Assembly: GCF_025698545.1 (NCBI RefSeq)
Contig: NC_068571.1
Location: 48,765,733-48,829,732 of the forward strand
Reading direction: 5' to 3'
DNA from: Gossypium raimondii
Taxonomy: Eukaryota > Streptophyta > Magnoliopsida > Malvales > Malvaceae
DNA: 64,000 nt
Part shown: positions 38,113-49,608 of the stretch, piece after piece
Position numbering within the stretch: position 1 is the stretch's first letter
Layout: the number at the start of each line of letters is the position of its first letter
Notes under the pieces: generated by a model
What the model saw: only the letters and a program-made list of their open reading frames with translations
What the model was told of the DNA's origin: nothing
The model's database searches: none
Translations under genes and position numbers: made by a program

Positions 38113-39484
38113 TTACACATCAAGAATTCCTCTTTTGCTCAATTCTGACATGTCATTCTCACTCATATGCCCTAGGCGCATATGCCAAAGTTTAGTAATA
38201 TCATCATCTGACAAGGAAGATGATGCGATAGCTGCATCACCAGTAACAGTAGAACCTTGCAAAACATATAACTTGGCAGTCTTTCTCTTCCCTTTCATCT
38301 CAACGAGGGAACCTTTGGAAATCTTCAAAACCCCACTTTCAGCTGTGTATTTGTACCCTTTTGAATCAAGAGTGTTCAACAAAATTAAATTTCTCTTCAA
38401 TTCTGAAACATGTCTTACGTCACTAAGTGTTCTAAAAACTCCATCAAACATCTTAACTTTAATTGTTCCAACACCTGCAATTCTACATGAAGCATAATTT
38501 CCCATTAAAACAACACCTTCAGACACTATTTCGTAAGTTGTAAACCAATCCTGATTGGGACTCATGTGGAAGGTGTAGCCTGAATCAAGGATCCACTCCT
38601 CGCTCACTTTAAAATTGTTGACAGAAGCGATTAGAAGTTCACTATCGCTGTAGTCTTCTACAACATCAACTTTATCGAAATTTTGTGGTTGTTTTCCATT
38701 TTGATTCGCAGCCTCCCTTTTGATATTGTTCTGTAGCTTATAACACTCAGATTTAATGTACCCTTTCTTCTTACAGAAGTTACAAGTTTTACCTCTGTTT
38801 GAAGACTTCGATCTACCCTTAGATTTATCGCGAGGATTCCGTTCATGTATCCTTCCATGATTATCATCAGCATTCCGATCTTGTCTTTCGCGAACAATGA
38901 GACCCTTTTCCTGAGAGTTGGTTTTAACTACAAGATGCTTCATCTTATCATACGAGGTTAAAGAATCATAAACCTCATCAACTATGAAAGACTCGCGACT
39001 ATATAAAATTGTATCTCTAAAGGTTGAATAAGACGGGGGCAACGAACAAAGTAGAATCAACCCTAGATCTTCCTTATCATACTGAACCTCCATGGCCTCC
39101 AAGTTTGAGAGAATTTCTTTAAACACTGTTAAGTGTTCGTGCATAGATGCACATTCCTCCAAACGATGAGCATAAAGACGCTGCTTCATATACAACTTGC
39201 TAGTTAGAGTTTTCGACATACATATTTGTTCCAACCTCTTCCATAATCCAACGGCGGACTTCTCCTTCATCACATCCTGTAAAATTTCGTTAGACAAGAT
39301 ATAACTGTGTTAACGCCTTTCGATCCTTGAGCTTCTTCTTTTCCTCCGTCAATGTTGAAGGCATCTTATCTACCCCTAGCAGGGCTTCCTCTAAGTCTAT
39401 CTGTGCAAGAACTGCCTGCATCTTTATCTGCAACAACTGAATTTCATACTTCAAAGACGTCATTACCATGATTGAAATGAACAA
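38113..39484 (-). pseudogene. Copia gag, protease and pre-integrase remnant
   Basis: The frame 39297-38113 (minus, 394 residues) is open and holds, in order, the gag (UBN2-type) domain, a CCHC zinc knuckle (about 38790-38744), the protease DSG box (38578-38586) and the GAG-pre-integrase block WHMRLGH. The gag start lies in another frame (39484-39290), so one frameshift near 39290 separates it. In the knuckle the histidine position is Tyr (C-x2-C-x4-Y-x4-C), and after DSG a Tyr replaces the usual small residue. Both suggest inactivity. Confidence 0.85.
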
Positions 39485-39490
39485 CCCAGA

Positions 39491-39503
39491 AGCTCGGATA
39501 CCA
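39491..39503 (-). other. Primer-binding site, tRNA-iMet type
   Basis: On the minus strand TGGTATCCGAGCT follows the 5' LTR after three bases. The usual plant site, complementary to the 3' end of initiator tRNA-Met, is TGGTATCAGAGC; one base differs. Confidence 0.85.
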
Positions 39504-39506
39504 ATT

Positions 39507-39891
39507 TGTAAAAATAGAACATCAGTAAGGACAATTTATTGTAAAGAAAAATAAAGAGAGAAAAATAAAAACACACAGATTTTACGTGGAAACCCTTTCG
39601 GGAAAAAACCATGGGCAGATGATGAGATAATTCACTATGTTGAATTCGAATAATTACAAGAGGAGTAAACTATGCCTATTTATAGGCTTGTAAAACCATA
39701 TTCTAATAGGAGTGTAGTAAGATTGAAACACCTTATTCTAATCAATATCAAATAGATGGAGTTTAATAAGGTTTAAAAAACCTTATTCTAAAATAAAATA
39801 AAAGAAGTGTAGTTCTATAGGGATTTTAATTTTATTTTATTTTACCACTGTATTTTATTTAAATAAGGATTCGAGTCACTTAATTCTAACA
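39507..39891 (-). repeat. 5' LTR of the copia element (385 bp)
   Basis: It pairs with the LTR at 35040-35423. It is the promoter-bearing LTR of the element, since the coding domains are on the minus strand. Confidence 0.95.
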
Positions 39892-39896
39892 ATTTT

Positions 39897-40797
39897 CTAG
39901 AATTTAAGAAGCTAGAGGGAGGATCATTCCTATGCAAATCAGTAGCCAATAGCTTATTAAATCTCGTTGACCCCCACTTGGAGGGATCAAGCCTCATCAT
40001 GTCTGTACTCAGGATTTTATCAATTTCTATCAATTCCCCTTGTGTAAAGTTGTCAGATTTTACATGTTAACTGCTTCTAATGACTATTTTCACCCTCTAA
40101 CAACCCTAAATGGCTAGAATTATTCATGCTAATTATCTTGCTATTTTGATGGAAAAATGGATTGTAATTCATCTTAACACTTATATATAAAAGGCTTGCA
40201 GAAGTAAAAATAATTGGAGAATTTTAGCACTTATTCTGTTATTTAGAACTTGTTTTTTAGAGTGCATTTTGTAAGTAATCAAGTTTGTCACTAATTTGGT
40301 GACTATATCTTAGGTGCAAAAGTGAGTTTACTAATTTAGTGAGTGTTAGTGCTTGTAATCACTTATTGTACGAGGTGTTAAGATAGTTTATTATCTCTCT
40401 TGGCATTGCCTCGCAGATATAGGGAAAACTGAACTGCGTAAATATATGAAGTGTTCATTACTTTTCTACTTTATTCTTCACCAGTACTTAAAAGCCGTTG
40501 GCACTGCTTCTAGCACTAAATTTCTAATTGCAATTATCAGTTTTGAACCTAACATAAGGAGTACCTCCAATGAAGAAAAGAGACTAGATTTAAAGTTAAA
40601 ATAAGCTCAAATCAAAGATTTTATTCTTCATTCTTCTTGTATTAATTAGCTCCCATTATAAAAAATTTTACTTCACCAAATTATTTTAGCCTTCAAAAAA
40701 TAAAAAAGATAGTAAATGAAAATCCTTAACTAGAGGTGTTAAGATAGTAGAGGTAGACAAGTGAGATCCAATCACGATAAAAAAATTTTCGTTTAGC
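39897..40797. other. Retrotransposon-like debris, possible LTR remnant
   Basis: The short minus-strand frame at 40033-39900 (IDKILSTDMMRLDPSK...) reads like coding sequence. I do not recognise it, and it ends at the copia insertion, so it may be a broken exon or transposon fragment. The segment 40130-40560, with a TATATAAAAGGC TATA-like word at 40183 and GGCATTGCCTCGCAGATATA, has the texture of a plant LTR. Neither can be assigned firmly. Confidence 0.35.
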
Positions 40798-41333
40798 TTG
40801 TGCGACACCCTGCAAATCTTCAAACGGGAGTGCAGCAGCTATTCTAGTTTGGTATATTTATTATATAGGTCCCTTAAATTTAAAATTTATTTTAATTCTA
40901 ACCTTAATTCACAATTTTAATATTTTGAATTTAGTTTGTGTTTATCTGGTTTTTTTAAATTACTAATGCCTTTGTATGTATATGGTGAAGACTCAATTTG
41001 TTGTATAATAATTTTAGTTGTGTCTATTTAATAAAAGACATTAGTAATTGAATCTATATTAAAAGACATGTAAATAGACACAACTAAAATTATTATACAA
41101 CAAAGTGAATCTTCACCATATACATATAAAGGCATTAGTAATTTTAAAACCAGATAATACAAACTAAATTCAAAAATATTAAAAGAAATGACTAAATAAA
41201 ATAAAATAAAATAAAATTGCCAATTAGAGTTAGAATTAAAACAAAATTTAAAATTGAGGGACTTACTTAGGAAATATGCTCAAATATAATAGCTGCTGCA
41301 CTCCCATTTGAAGATTTGCAGGGTGTCGCACAA
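40798..41333. mobile_element. Palindromic MITE, 536 bp
   Basis: The two halves are inverted copies along nearly their whole length. Outer ends are TTGTGCGACACCCTGCAAAT on both strands, followed by AGTGCAGCAGCTATT, and the innermost arms meet in ATTTTAGTTGTGTCTATTTA around a loop of roughly 40 bp near 41030-41070. No coding capacity is present. The right half has an AAATA tandem expansion (about 41197-41215). I could not identify a convincing target duplication. Confidence 0.8.
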
Positions 41334-41466
41334 CCTAATAATTATTTCAAAGTTGTACAATTTTCCAAATCATATTATTTTGATAAAAATCCCTAAATCA
41401 CCCTATTCTTGTATATGCTACGAGAAGTTGGCTAATAGTTTTAAGTGTTTTCATATATTTAATATA

Positions 41467-41708
41467 GGGTAAACTACAACCATGGTCGCTTTTGTTTATC
41501 TTAGATTACATTTTAGTCATTTATATTTGAAATGTTAGGTTTTAGTCATTTACGTTATCCTAGAATTATTGTTTGAAATGATGATTTAATGTGCCAGCTT
41601 ACCGTTAACGACAATTAACGGCTCAGTGACTAAAACATAACATTTCAAACATAAGTGACTAAAATGTAACTTAAGATAAACAAAAGTGACCATAAGTGTA
41701 GATTACCC
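41467..41708. mobile_element. Short MITE with 9-bp target duplication
   Basis: The ends GGGTAAACTACA and TGTAGATTACCC are inverted repeats, extended by CTTTTGTTTATCTTAGATTAC and its complement. The flanks TTTAATATA (41458-41466) and TTTAAAATA (41709-41717) match at 8 of 9 bases, which suggests a Mutator-type non-autonomous element. The core of the palindrome at 60467-61325 has the same termini. Confidence 0.75.
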
Positions 41709-41717
41709 TTTAAAATA

Positions 41718-42579
41718 TTATATCTATAGATAATTTTTAAAAATAAATAAAAATTTTGAAGTCTATAGCCGTAGAAAAGAAGTCAATGTGCAAGTTAATC
41801 AGAAAGCAAGCAGTGCTTGGAAAAGGTAGCTGCATTTTTTCCACTAACCTTCTTCATGCGTGCCCGATGCTCTTCTTCAATATTAGTACATGAAGAAAAG
41901 AGAAAAAAAAAGTCCACTCGAGACTATGATATTGTTTTTTTTTTTGAGTAATGATAAATTTATTTATTTATTTTTTATCACGATAGTTATCAACTTTTAA
42001 ATTTTAGTTAAATTGTTTTGCTTTTAATGTAAAAGTTGTACGTATTGTTAAATATTTAGTAATATTGGTGTCGTAGTCTACATGACAATTTATATATATT
42101 TCATTGCTAATGTTGATAATTATTGTTGAAGTTTTTATGAACTTTTTATTAATTTTATGAAGTACACATGAATTGATGCGTAAGCTCCTACATCATCGTT
42201 GTTAAAATTTGAACATTTCAATCCATTTTTCAATCAAAGAACAGCAAAGTAATTAAAATTTGAAGGTCGAAGGAGAAAGTAATTCAAAAAGGGAATTAGT
42301 TAGTATGAAATTGACAGCAAAAGAAAGTGTTTAAGAGTTAAATTTGTTATAATATATTTTTTAATATACTTGAGTATTCGATAATTATATTGAATTTTGA
42401 TTATATTTAAAATTGAGTTTAACCGAATCGAAATTTTGAAAGATAACAAGCTCTCGATTCAACGCTTTTTATAATAGAAAAGAAAGGGAGAAAACCTTGG
42501 GAAAAAGGCATATGGGTGAAGTATTTTGAGGAGCTACAGTTAGGGCGGAAATTGAGACGACAAAATATCACGCGTTGGC
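41718..42579. other. AT-rich intergenic DNA
   Basis: No gene, RNA or defined repeat is recognised here. Confidence 0.4.
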
Positions 42580-42930
42580 TTCGCAATGGAAAGCAACCGA
42601 CCAATCATGATGATGATGCATGTTGATGATGGCAGTGCCACAAATATGATGCATCCTTTGCTTTGCTCTGGTGGTAGGGTCATACATGCATGCATGCTGC
42701 CATGCCATGACTATCACGCCAAACACACACCCAGACCCCGATTCTCTGCACATGACAGGCACGTGAGCCCTGTATAATACTGCCATTCCCATCCCTCCAT
42801 AGCCTTCCTTTTTGCAAGCGATGGGTATAAGGGGGACAAACTAAGTGGTGAAACCAATTTGGACACACCCCCATCATGCATTCCCTCCCCCTTTCTACTA
42901 TTTGGTTCGATTTTAATTTATTCATCAATT
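42580..42930. other. GC-richer non-repetitive island upstream of TDR/PXY
   Basis: About 350 bp with clearly higher GC content than the surroundings and no repeat signature. It holds a CATGCATGCATGC run (about 42683-42695, RY-type words) and a G-box CACGTG (42760-42765). Several short overlapping frames exist on both strands, but none has a domain. It could be a distal regulatory element or a non-coding transcript of the receptor gene 1.5 kb away; this is inference. Confidence 0.4.
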
Positions 42931-43084
42931 AAATCTCAATTCAGGGGCCTTAGAGGTGTACTGTGGGAATCCCCACCAGCAATTATATACGAGCATAATG
43001 TTTTATGTAGCTTTTTAAAATTTTAGTGTAGTTTTGTTGTTTCCTATTGCTTCTTTTTTGGTGATAAAAATAAGAAAAAATAAT

Positions 43085-43480
43085 TTAAATTATTAAGATC
43101 ACAAAAGTCATTAGCTCTATCTAAGAGTTTCAGCAAATATCCGTACATCAACTTTCCTATCAGATACTATTTTAGCTAAACGGTCTGTAGTTAGATTTCT
43201 TTCTTTTGGGATATGTCTTGTATGCTGTAAGTCTTGAATGATCCTCTTGATCAAAGTGAAATTCGAAACAGCTAAAATCCCTTCTTAAATTGCTTTAACA
43301 ATCTTTAAATTATCAGATTAGATCAACACCCTATCACATCCTCATCTCTGTAAAAGAATTAGTCCATCCAAAATACCCTAAAGATTAGTAGCAAATACTG
43401 AACATGCTCCTAGAAGACAATTATAACCAAAGATCCAAGTCCCTCTCAGATCAAGTAGAGCCCGACAGAAACAATCACTA
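43085..43480 (-). pseudogene. LINE RNase H (RVT_3-type) remnant
   Basis: On the minus strand, frames can be read with GTWIFGYNCLLGACSVFATN, GILDGLILLQR, RVLI.SDNLKIVKAI and TDRLAKIV. These correspond in order to the RNase H-like domain at the C-terminus of plant LINE polyproteins ('W..G....G.CS...AEL.GI.DGL.L....G', 'SD....V..I', 'AD.LA'). In-frame stop codons interrupt it. It is a dead fragment. Confidence 0.65.
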
Positions 43481-44406
43481 TTACTTTTTTTTTTTCTCAA
43501 ATGTTAAAATGTTTTACCCACTTCATTTTTTTTTACTAAATGAATTAATTATGTCCTGTAAGAGCAAATAAAGGTATATATATTACCAATAATTAGCATT
43601 TCATTAGCTGTTCTGTGACATTACACAAGTGAAATTAACAAGGTTTAAAATTAGATTCTCCAAAGCAAAATAATTACAATAACAATAATAAAGTGATAGA
43701 AGGCGTGGAGCTTAAAAGGCGAAGCATGCCGAACATTATTCGCCTTTTTGCTTGTATTTCTCAAAAAAAAAAAAACCAAACCAAAAAGATTATAAAAACA
43801 CAACATACTTAAACACGATTTATAGTTTCACATTTGTACATCTAAATATAAATAAGTAAAATTCTATTACAACATGTGTATAAATCACCAGTTTAACATT
43901 AATTTTAGTCAAGAAATTGAGTCTTAACTCGATTAGTCTGAACATTGTTATTAATGAAAGAAGACATAAATTCAAACGTATTTAAGCGTATTATCCTTTT
44001 ATTGATGGGTTGGAGTGATTTGAAGTATATAAAAAAGGAAAGTATAAATCATAATTGTGATACTAATCACTTTTTACCGGCATTAATGATACAAAGTAAA
44101 TGGGCATCATGGATAAAGCTAGCCTTAAAAAGAAAAAGTCAAACTCCATTGCAAACAAACAAAAAATTGAAAAACAAAATAGTACTGCATTTTGGTATCA
44201 AGTTTCACATTCATGAAGACAATAGTATTTAAAGGTTAATATTTGAATAATTATAACAAAATTCAGAGATTGAAATCGAAATGTTTTTTAAAAATTAAAA
44301 TCAAGATAAATGGGAGAAAAAAACACAAACATGGTGAAGCTCTCAAAAAGCATCTACCTTTGTCTCCCAATTAAGACATTTGTTTCCCTTGCCTCGATTT
44401 TACCTC
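43481..44406. other. Upstream region of TDR/PXY
   Basis: It is AT-rich and non-coding. The frame at 43945-44232 has no family signature. The last 150 bp form the proximal promoter of the receptor gene. Confidence 0.45.
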
Positions 44407-44412
44407 TATAAA
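44407..44412 (+). promoter_or_regulatory. Probable TATA box of TDR/PXY
   Basis: TATAAA lies 62 bp before the start codon, followed by the short CA-rich leader CATCCACCTC. Position and context suit a plant core promoter. Confidence 0.5.
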
Positions 44413-44468
44413 CTAAAGATGAAGGTTCATACATCCACCTCAAAACGCCCCACATCCCGCCCATAACC

Positions 44469-47400
44469 ATGATCCTTCATTTTCTTCTCCTCTTCCTCAC
44501 ATTCTTCTTCTATCTACTAATTCCATCTTCTCCTTTAGTCCTCTCTGCTTCTGCACCACCTCCTCTGCCTCTCCCTCTCCCTCTCCCTCTCCTCTCCCTT
44601 CTCTCCTTGAAATCCTCCCTTAATGACCCTTTCTCCACTTTCAAAGATTGGGACCCTTCCCCTGCCTTTTCCAACCCTGGTTCCCATGATCACCCGGTTT
44701 GGTGTTCATGGTCAGGTGTCAAATGCAACCCCATTACTGCTCAAGTCACGTCTCTTGATCTCTCTTTTCGCAACCTCTCTGGGATTATCCCACCCGAGCT
44801 CAGGTTTTTGACTAGCTTGGTAGACCTAAATTTGAGCAGAAATTATTTCGATGGGCCGCTACAACCTGCCATTTTTGAGCTCACTCAACTGAGAACTCTT
44901 GACATAAGCCACAACTCCTTCAATGCAACATTCCCACCTGGGGTTTCCAAGCTTAAGTTTTTGAAATTTTTTAATGGATTCAGCAACGATTTCATTGGCC
45001 CATTGCCGCTCGAGTTCATACACTTACAGTTCTTGGAACAGCTCAATCTTGGGGGAAGCTACTTTGAAGGGGTGATACCAGTTGGCTATGGAAACTTCAA
45101 AAGATTAAAGTTCCTTGACTTGGCAGGAAATGCATTGGAAGGTACTTTACCACCACAACTAGGATTCTTGACCCAGGTTGAACACATAGAGATTGGCTAC
45201 AATGGGTTTACAGGCAAAATACCAGTGGAACTTGCACTGCTATCAAATCTCAAGTACTTGGACATCTCGAATTGTTCACTTTCAGGTCTACTTCCTGAAG
45301 AACTTGGCAATTTAACCAAGTTAGAAGATTTATATTTTTTCAAAAACAACTTTGTAGGTGAAATCCCAATGAGTTACACAAAGTTGAAAGCTTTGAAGGT
45401 TCTTGATTTATCTAATAACTTACTCAGTGGTACAATCCCAGAAGAGTTAGCTTCTTTAACTGAGCTAACATGGTTGAGCTTAATTGGCAACAACTTTTCT
45501 GGTACTATCCCGCAAAGCATCGGTGAGTTGCCAAATCTCAACACTTTACTTCTCTGGGACAACAATTTCAGCGGCATTCTCCCACAGAAACTGGGTTCAA
45601 ATGGGAAGCTACTGACTCTCGATGTATCATCAAATTCTCTAACTGGGCCACTCCCTCCAAATCTTTGCCATGGAAATAAGCTTTTCAAACTCATCCTTTT
45701 CAACAACATGTTCACAAATGAGCTGCCAAGAAGCCTAGTGAACTGCACATCGCTTTCCAGATTCCGAATCCAAAACAACCTCCTCAATGGTACCATACCA
45801 TACGGCTTCGGGCTCTTAAGGAACTTAACATTTGTGGATGCGAGTAAGAACAAGTTTACAGGCGAGATTCCTGGGGATCTTGGCTATGCACCAATGTTGC
45901 AGTACCTTAACATCTCGGAGAACGATTTCAACAACGAACTGCCAAGCAACATATGGAGTGCACCGAGCTTGCAAATTTTTTCAGCAAGTTCATCTAAGCT
46001 CACAGGCGAAATACCAGATTTTGTTGACTGTAATAACGTGTACAATATCGAACTCCAAGGTAATTTTCTAAACGGAAGCATCCCTGGGGACATTGATCGT
46101 TGTCAAAAGCTCTTGTCTTTGAATTTAAGCAGCAATTTGCTTACGGGTATAATCCCAAGGGAACTATCGATGCTTCCTTCGATAAATGCGGTTGATCTTT
46201 CACATAATTTGCTCACCGGAACTATCCCTTCAACCTTCGAAAACTGTAGCACTTTGGAAAATTTCGACGTTTCTTACAATTTGCTATCTGGTCCAATCCC
46301 ATCGTCCGGTCCAACATTTCCCAATTTACACCCTTCCTCATTTTCCGGTAACGACGGACTTTGCGGCAGAATTGTAGCGAAACCGTGCCCGGAGGCGTTG
46401 GCTACAGGTGATATGGAAGCTGGTAATAACAACCAACAACATCCGCCTAGGAAAGCAGCGGGAGCTATAGTTTGGATTGTGGCAGCTGCTTTTGGTATCG
46501 GCTTGTTCGTTCTCGTGGCTGGGACCCGTTGTTTCCACGCCAGTTACGGCCGTAGATTCAACGATGACCGTGAGATCGGACCGTGGAAACTAACCGCCTT
46601 CCAGCGGCTGAATTTCACGTCGGACGATGTGCTGGAGTGCTTGTCGATGACCGATAAGATCATAGGGATGGGGTCTACGGGAACGGTATACAAAGCCGAG
46701 ATGCCGAGCGGCGAGACCATAGCGGTGAAGAAGCTGTGGGGTAAGCATAAAGAGGCGGTGAGACGACGGAGAGGGGTATTGGCGGAGGTGGAGGTGTTGG
46801 GAAACGTCCGGCACCGTAACATAGTGAGATTATTAGGGTGTTGCAGCAACAGGGAGTGCACCATGTTGCTGTACGAGTACATGCCCAACGGGAACCTCGA
46901 TGACCTATTGCATGGCAAAAACAAAGGGGACAATTTGGTGGCTGATTGGGTGACTAGGTACAAAATCGCTCTCGGGGTGGCTCAAGGCATTTGCTATCTC
47001 CACCACGACTGCGATCCGGTGATCGTCCACCGTGATCTGAAGCCGAGTAATATTTTATTGGACGGTGAGATGGAGGCTAGAGTGGCGGATTTTGGGGTGG
47101 CTAAGTTGATCCAAAGCGATGAGTCCATGTCGGTCATTGCTGGCTCCTATGGCTACATTGCGCCAGGTGCGTTTACCAATATTTCCGTTGATTTTAGTTT
47201 GAGATTATGGAATATTGCTAACCTGCGCTTAATCCTTGTTCATGGTCGGTCCGTACATATGAATTTTGTTTGCTAGTTCAAAAAAAAAAATCATAGGATA
47301 AGATTTTATTTGCTCAAGGAGATACTTGTAAATTTTATTCAAATTCTCGAATTTGATATAAATAATAATAATTTAAGTTTAAAACTTAAATACGAAATTA

Positions 47401-48281
47401 TTCCAAAATAAAATAACTTTTTATTCGAATTAATCCCATTTTAGATCAACTCGAGTCTTGATAGTACAATGGCACTTTTCAGCTAGTGAATCTATTACAT
47501 TCTTCCCCTTTTTGTTGATTTACAACAAAAATGGGTCCATCCCATCACACTTATTAAGGTAACAAACATATAAAATTTAATTCCATTTAAACCATTGCTT
47601 TAGACTCGTGCTGGTGCGCATTCCGCACAACAACTAAAAAGCCGATTTTGGCACCGCCCTGTTTTTTGTAACTGCTGCATGGTCTTCATGAAGCCGTTTG
47701 TATTGCTTTGCTTGTAAATCCTTGTAAGATAACATTACAATGATGGGCCCATCCCAAGGAGACTTTTGTCAATGCCTTCTGATTCATTACATCATGTTTT
47801 GTCTGTTTTGTAATGTTGTAGTAATCATTAACGTTCTTGTATCATTGTTGCAGAATATGCTTATACTCTACAAGTTGACGAAAGGAGTGATATATATAGT
47901 TTTGGGGTAGTGTTGATGGAGATTATAAGTGGGAAAAGATCGGTGGAGTCGGAATTTGGTGATGGGCACAGCATCGTGGATTGGGTTAGGTCTAAAATCA
48001 AGAATAAAGACAGGATTGTTGAGGTTTTGGATAAAAATGTTGGGGCAACATGTGCATCCGTGAGGGAAGAAATGATGCAAATGCTTAGGATTGCGTTGTT
48101 ATGCACCAGCTGCAACCCGGCGGAGCGGCCGTCGATGAGGGACGTCGTGTTGATGCTACAAGAAGCTAAGCCCAAGCGGAAACTACCTGCGGAGGGTGGC
48201 GGTGGTGGTGTCAATGGGAGCAATGTGGTTGTTGTTGGCATTGATGATTCTATAGCACAAAAGGCTAAACTAGAATGTTAA
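44469..48281 (+). CDS. PXY: LRR receptor-like kinase TDR/PXY, two exons
   Basis: This is a plasma-membrane receptor of the LRR-XI class, known as the receptor for the CLE41/44 peptide TDIF that maintains vascular stem cells and orients their divisions. Exon 1 is 44469-47166 and exon 2 is 47854-48281; the intron splits the Glu codon of the APE motif. The joined product has 1041 residues, the length I recall for Arabidopsis TDR. Domains: signal peptide (1-27), N-cap with WCSWSGVKC (from 78), about 21 LRRs to about 630, transmembrane helix 665-685 and a kinase. Kinase residues: GMGSTGTVY (733), Lys754, HRD 854-856, DFG 874-876, E900; the kinase appears active (RD type). An RFR triplet (431-433) corresponds to the RxR ligand-binding motif of PXY. 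Exon 1 alone would read on into intron sequence and stop at 47276, giving a kinase-truncated receptor if the intron is retained. Confidence 0.95.
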
Positions 48282-49470
48282 TATATATACATACATATAA
48301 TATCATTACTTTTTACGTTTCCTTTTCTTGTATGGTTTATATTTAGAATGGTGGGGAATTGGTATAGGAGAAGTGGTTTTCATTTTTTTTTTCTTCTCTT
48401 TTTTCCTTTCAATGGAATTTTCAAGTGCTCTTATTAACTTCATACATACATATATATTTTGAATGAGACTTGTAATTTTATCAAGTTCGGATTAAATTTG
48501 AAATTAAATTAAATTAAGTTCGATTAAATTTAAAATCAAATCAAATTAGACTTCTAAATAAAAGCAAAGCTCCTTCTAAGCTTCTTTCTTTCTTTCTTTT
48601 TTCATTTCAAACTTTTGACCAATAAATCTAGGGGAAGATATTTTATTTGATGGCCCAAACCAATTAATTGGTGGACACTCAAAAACTTGAGTGAGTAAGC
48701 TATATTTGTGGGAGTTGTTCCGCTTGTTAGTTTTTTTTTTTTTATAATTCAAACTTTTATATGGTTCGGGCACGCTGTCAGTCGTGTGATCCTTATTTTG
48801 TAAAAGTATTTTTATCTTTTAAAAATGTTACAGTTTGATTCATGTTTGTTCTCGAATTTATCTTAGAACTTATATAAGTTCGTACAAGGCACGCAAAAGA
48901 TTAAAACAGTATTGAATGCTTGATATGATTGAAGTTATTGTAATTTTGATTGTTAATTATTTGAGCATAAAAATAAGAACACCAACACTATCATAATTAA
49001 TCCAAACTTAAATGATCTAAATAATTTAATCTTAAGATTTATATCTATAATGATATAATTGAGAAAACTCAAACTTGAACAAAATGATTAAAACCTAAAA
49101 TCACACAAATTCATAAAAAACTAAACTCAAAATTAATAATAAACGAATTGAAATGGCTCAAATTCATACAAAGATGAAGTAAATGACTTTTCCCACGTAA
49201 CTTAAACTATAATGGATAATTATTTAAATAAAAACTATATTAATTTTATTTGAATCGATTTAACTCCAAATTAATTCTACTCATTCAACTAACATGTACA
49301 ATTAAAATAGATTAGAGGGTTGATTAACATCAAGGTTGAAGCATACCAAAATAATCTATGTAACCCATTTTTGTTTGGCCTAGTGTCTTAAAAAGTTCAA
49401 AAAATATGTGCAAGTATAACATCGAGATTAAACTTCTGATCATATTTGTTTTCTTTTTCTTTTTTTTTAC
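48282..49470. other. TDR/PXY 3' flank and dispersed repeat
   Basis: The first few hundred bases are probably the 3' UTR. From about 49000 to 49320 there are AACTCAAA/AAATGA words of the dispersed repeat also seen at 18840 and 33190. No other gene is present. Confidence 0.45.
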
Positions 49471-49608
49471 GTAATGCTTAAAATTACTCATAATTCTTCT
49501 TTAACCTACAAATAAGAGGATAATGCGTTTCAACGAATTCAAACCTACGTCCTCTTACATTAGCAACAATACTTGTACCAATCGAGTTAAGACTCAAGCA
49601 ACTGCTAC
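49471..49608 (-). repeat. tRNA-derived SINE copy
   Basis: On the minus strand TTAACTCGATTGG resembles a Pol III A box and GGTTTGAATTC a B box. The spacing suits a tRNA-derived SINE, and the 3' part (ATTATCCTCTTATTTGTAGG) is shared with the copy at 32616-32750. It lies between TDR/PXY and the 3' end of QWRF7. Confidence 0.65.

Larger units (their letters stand above)
35040..39891 (-). mobile_element. Ty1/copia LTR retrotransposon, complete structure, dead coding region
   Basis: This 4852-bp element has LTRs at both ends, TG...CA termini and a perfect 5-bp target duplication ATTTT (35035-35039 and 39892-39896). It is transcribed on the minus strand, so the 5' LTR is the right-hand one. Domain order on the minus strand is gag, protease, integrase, reverse transcriptase, RNase H, which defines Ty1/copia; the sequence style is that of TNT1-94-like elements. 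A tRNA-iMet-type primer-binding site and a polypurine tract are both present. The polyprotein is interrupted by several frameshifts and stops. By eye the LTRs differ at roughly 6-7% of positions, so the insertion is not recent. Confidence 0.95.

Noticed and set aside
39842..40033. Minus-strand frame with apparently protein-like sequence
   Set aside because: Its C-terminal part is LTR sequence of the copia element; the remaining 40 codons are not recognised and have no continuation on the other side of the insertion.
45374..45853. 159-codon minus-strand frame within TDR/PXY
   Set aside because: Antisense shadow of the repetitive LRR coding sequence; the repeats produce long open frames on the other strand.
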